Shown: positions 5,225 to 5,521 of the stretch, in pieces
Layout: each line of letters opens with the position of its first letter
Numbering within the stretch: position 1 is the first letter of the stretch
Origin: Methanocorpusculum sp.
GTDB lineage: Archaea > Halobacteriota > Methanomicrobia > Methanomicrobiales > Methanocorpusculaceae
Direction: 5' to 3'
Assembly: GCA_029986975.1 (NCBI GenBank)
Contig: DALTWR010000072.1
Location: 1 to 5,521, forward strand
DNA length: 5,521 nucleotides
Translations under genes and position numbers: made by a program
Notes under the pieces: model-generated
What the model was told of the DNA's origin: nothing
What the model saw: only the letters and a program-made list of their open reading frames with translations
The model's database searches: none

Positions 5225-5521
5225 ATGAAAACAGAAAAGACAATAACATATTTTTCCGCACCGGGAAAAGAGAACACAAAAGACTGTGCAGAAATTGCCG
5301 TGTCGCGCGCGAAAGAACTTGGACTCAAAGACATTGTCGTTGCAAGCAGCAGCGGATATACGGCAGAGATATTCTTTGAGGCCGCAAAACGCGAAGGACT
5401 GCATCTCATAGTCGTAACGCATGCGTGCGGATTTACCAGACCGGGCGTACAGGATTTTAATTCTGAGATTGCTGCACGGTTAACACAGGAAGGTGTGACC
5501 TTTGTGTCCGGCACTCATGCG
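5225..5521 (+). CDS. Stand-alone pyruvate kinase C-terminal (alpha/beta) domain protein, 3'-truncated
   Basis: The reading frame is open from ATG 5225 to the window edge, 99 complete codons with no stop. It starts MKTEKTITYFSAPGKENTKD, with GKENT typical of archaeal free-standing PK_C proteins as I remember them. Then come KELGLKDIVVASSSGYTAEI (residues about 31-50) with the SxSGxTA loop, which in pyruvate kinases binds the effector phosphate, and LHLIVVTHACGFTRPG (about 60-75). There is no catalytic barrel upstream, so it is not a pyruvate kinase enzyme; the function of such isolated domains is unknown to me. The start is well supported by GGAG at 5213-5216, 8 bases upstream and inside the acyP end. 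An ATG at 5221 is out of frame. Only 5 bases separate it from acyP, so co-transcription is likely. It is probably cytosolic. The family is usually somewhat under 200 residues, so about half is visible. Confidence 0.8.
   Translation, partial: MKTEKTITYFSAPGKENTKDCAEIAVSRAKELGLKDIVVASSSGYTAEIFFEAAKREGLHLIVVTHACGFTRPGVQDFNSEIAARLTQEGVTFVSGTHA

Noticed and set aside
5180..5514. Minus-strand frames of 80 and 103 codons at the right end
   Set aside because: They are opposite acyP and the PK_C-domain gene, both with good ribosome-binding sites and family motifs.

Overview
The window looks like chromosomal DNA of a methanogenic euryarchaeon, and the gene set and moderate base composition would suit Methanomicrobiales (a Methanocorpusculum-like organism is a guess). 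The evidence is an MtxX/Mmp4 methanogenesis-marker gene, a tailless HMf-type archaeal histone, an archaeal 20S proteasome beta subunit, the archaeal KH/beta-CASP nuclease aCPSF1 (FttA), archaeal TATA elements and oligo-T gene ends. No mobile element, CRISPR array, rRNA or tRNA is visible.

Layout from left to right. (1) The 3' part of mtxX on the + strand, entering from outside the window. (2) A 67-residue histone on the + strand with its own TATA box and a very short leader. (3) A convergent intergenic stretch of about 250 bases (1084-1330), rich in inverted repeats, with at most one doubtful 30-codon ORF. (4) A minus-strand operon psmB (3893 to 3264) then aCPSF1 (3241 to 1331), separated by 22 bases. 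It is driven from a TATA box near 3950 and ends in a stem-loop plus T7 tract that overlaps the last aCPSF1 codons. (5) A minus-strand gene (4845 to 4051) for an apparently lipid-anchored, exported protein whose main domain looks like a SAM-dependent, FkbM-like methyltransferase. (6) Divergent from it, a + strand pair: an acylphosphatase-family gene (4947-5219) and, 5 bases later, a stand-alone pyruvate-kinase C-terminal-domain protein (5225 onward) that is cut by the window end.

Most genes are information-processing or housekeeping genes: chromatin (histone), transcript 3'-end formation (aCPSF1) and protein turnover (proteasome). psmB and aCPSF1 share a transcript, so protein degradation and RNA cleavage/termination are probably co-expressed. 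The least explained content is the exported methyltransferase-like lipoprotein, the free-standing pyruvate kinase C-terminal domain next to an acylphosphatase with an altered signature loop, the structured convergent region, and a perfect palindrome at the proteasome promoter. I see no clear evidence of a wholly new multi-gene system here. The lipoprotein is the best candidate for new biology.
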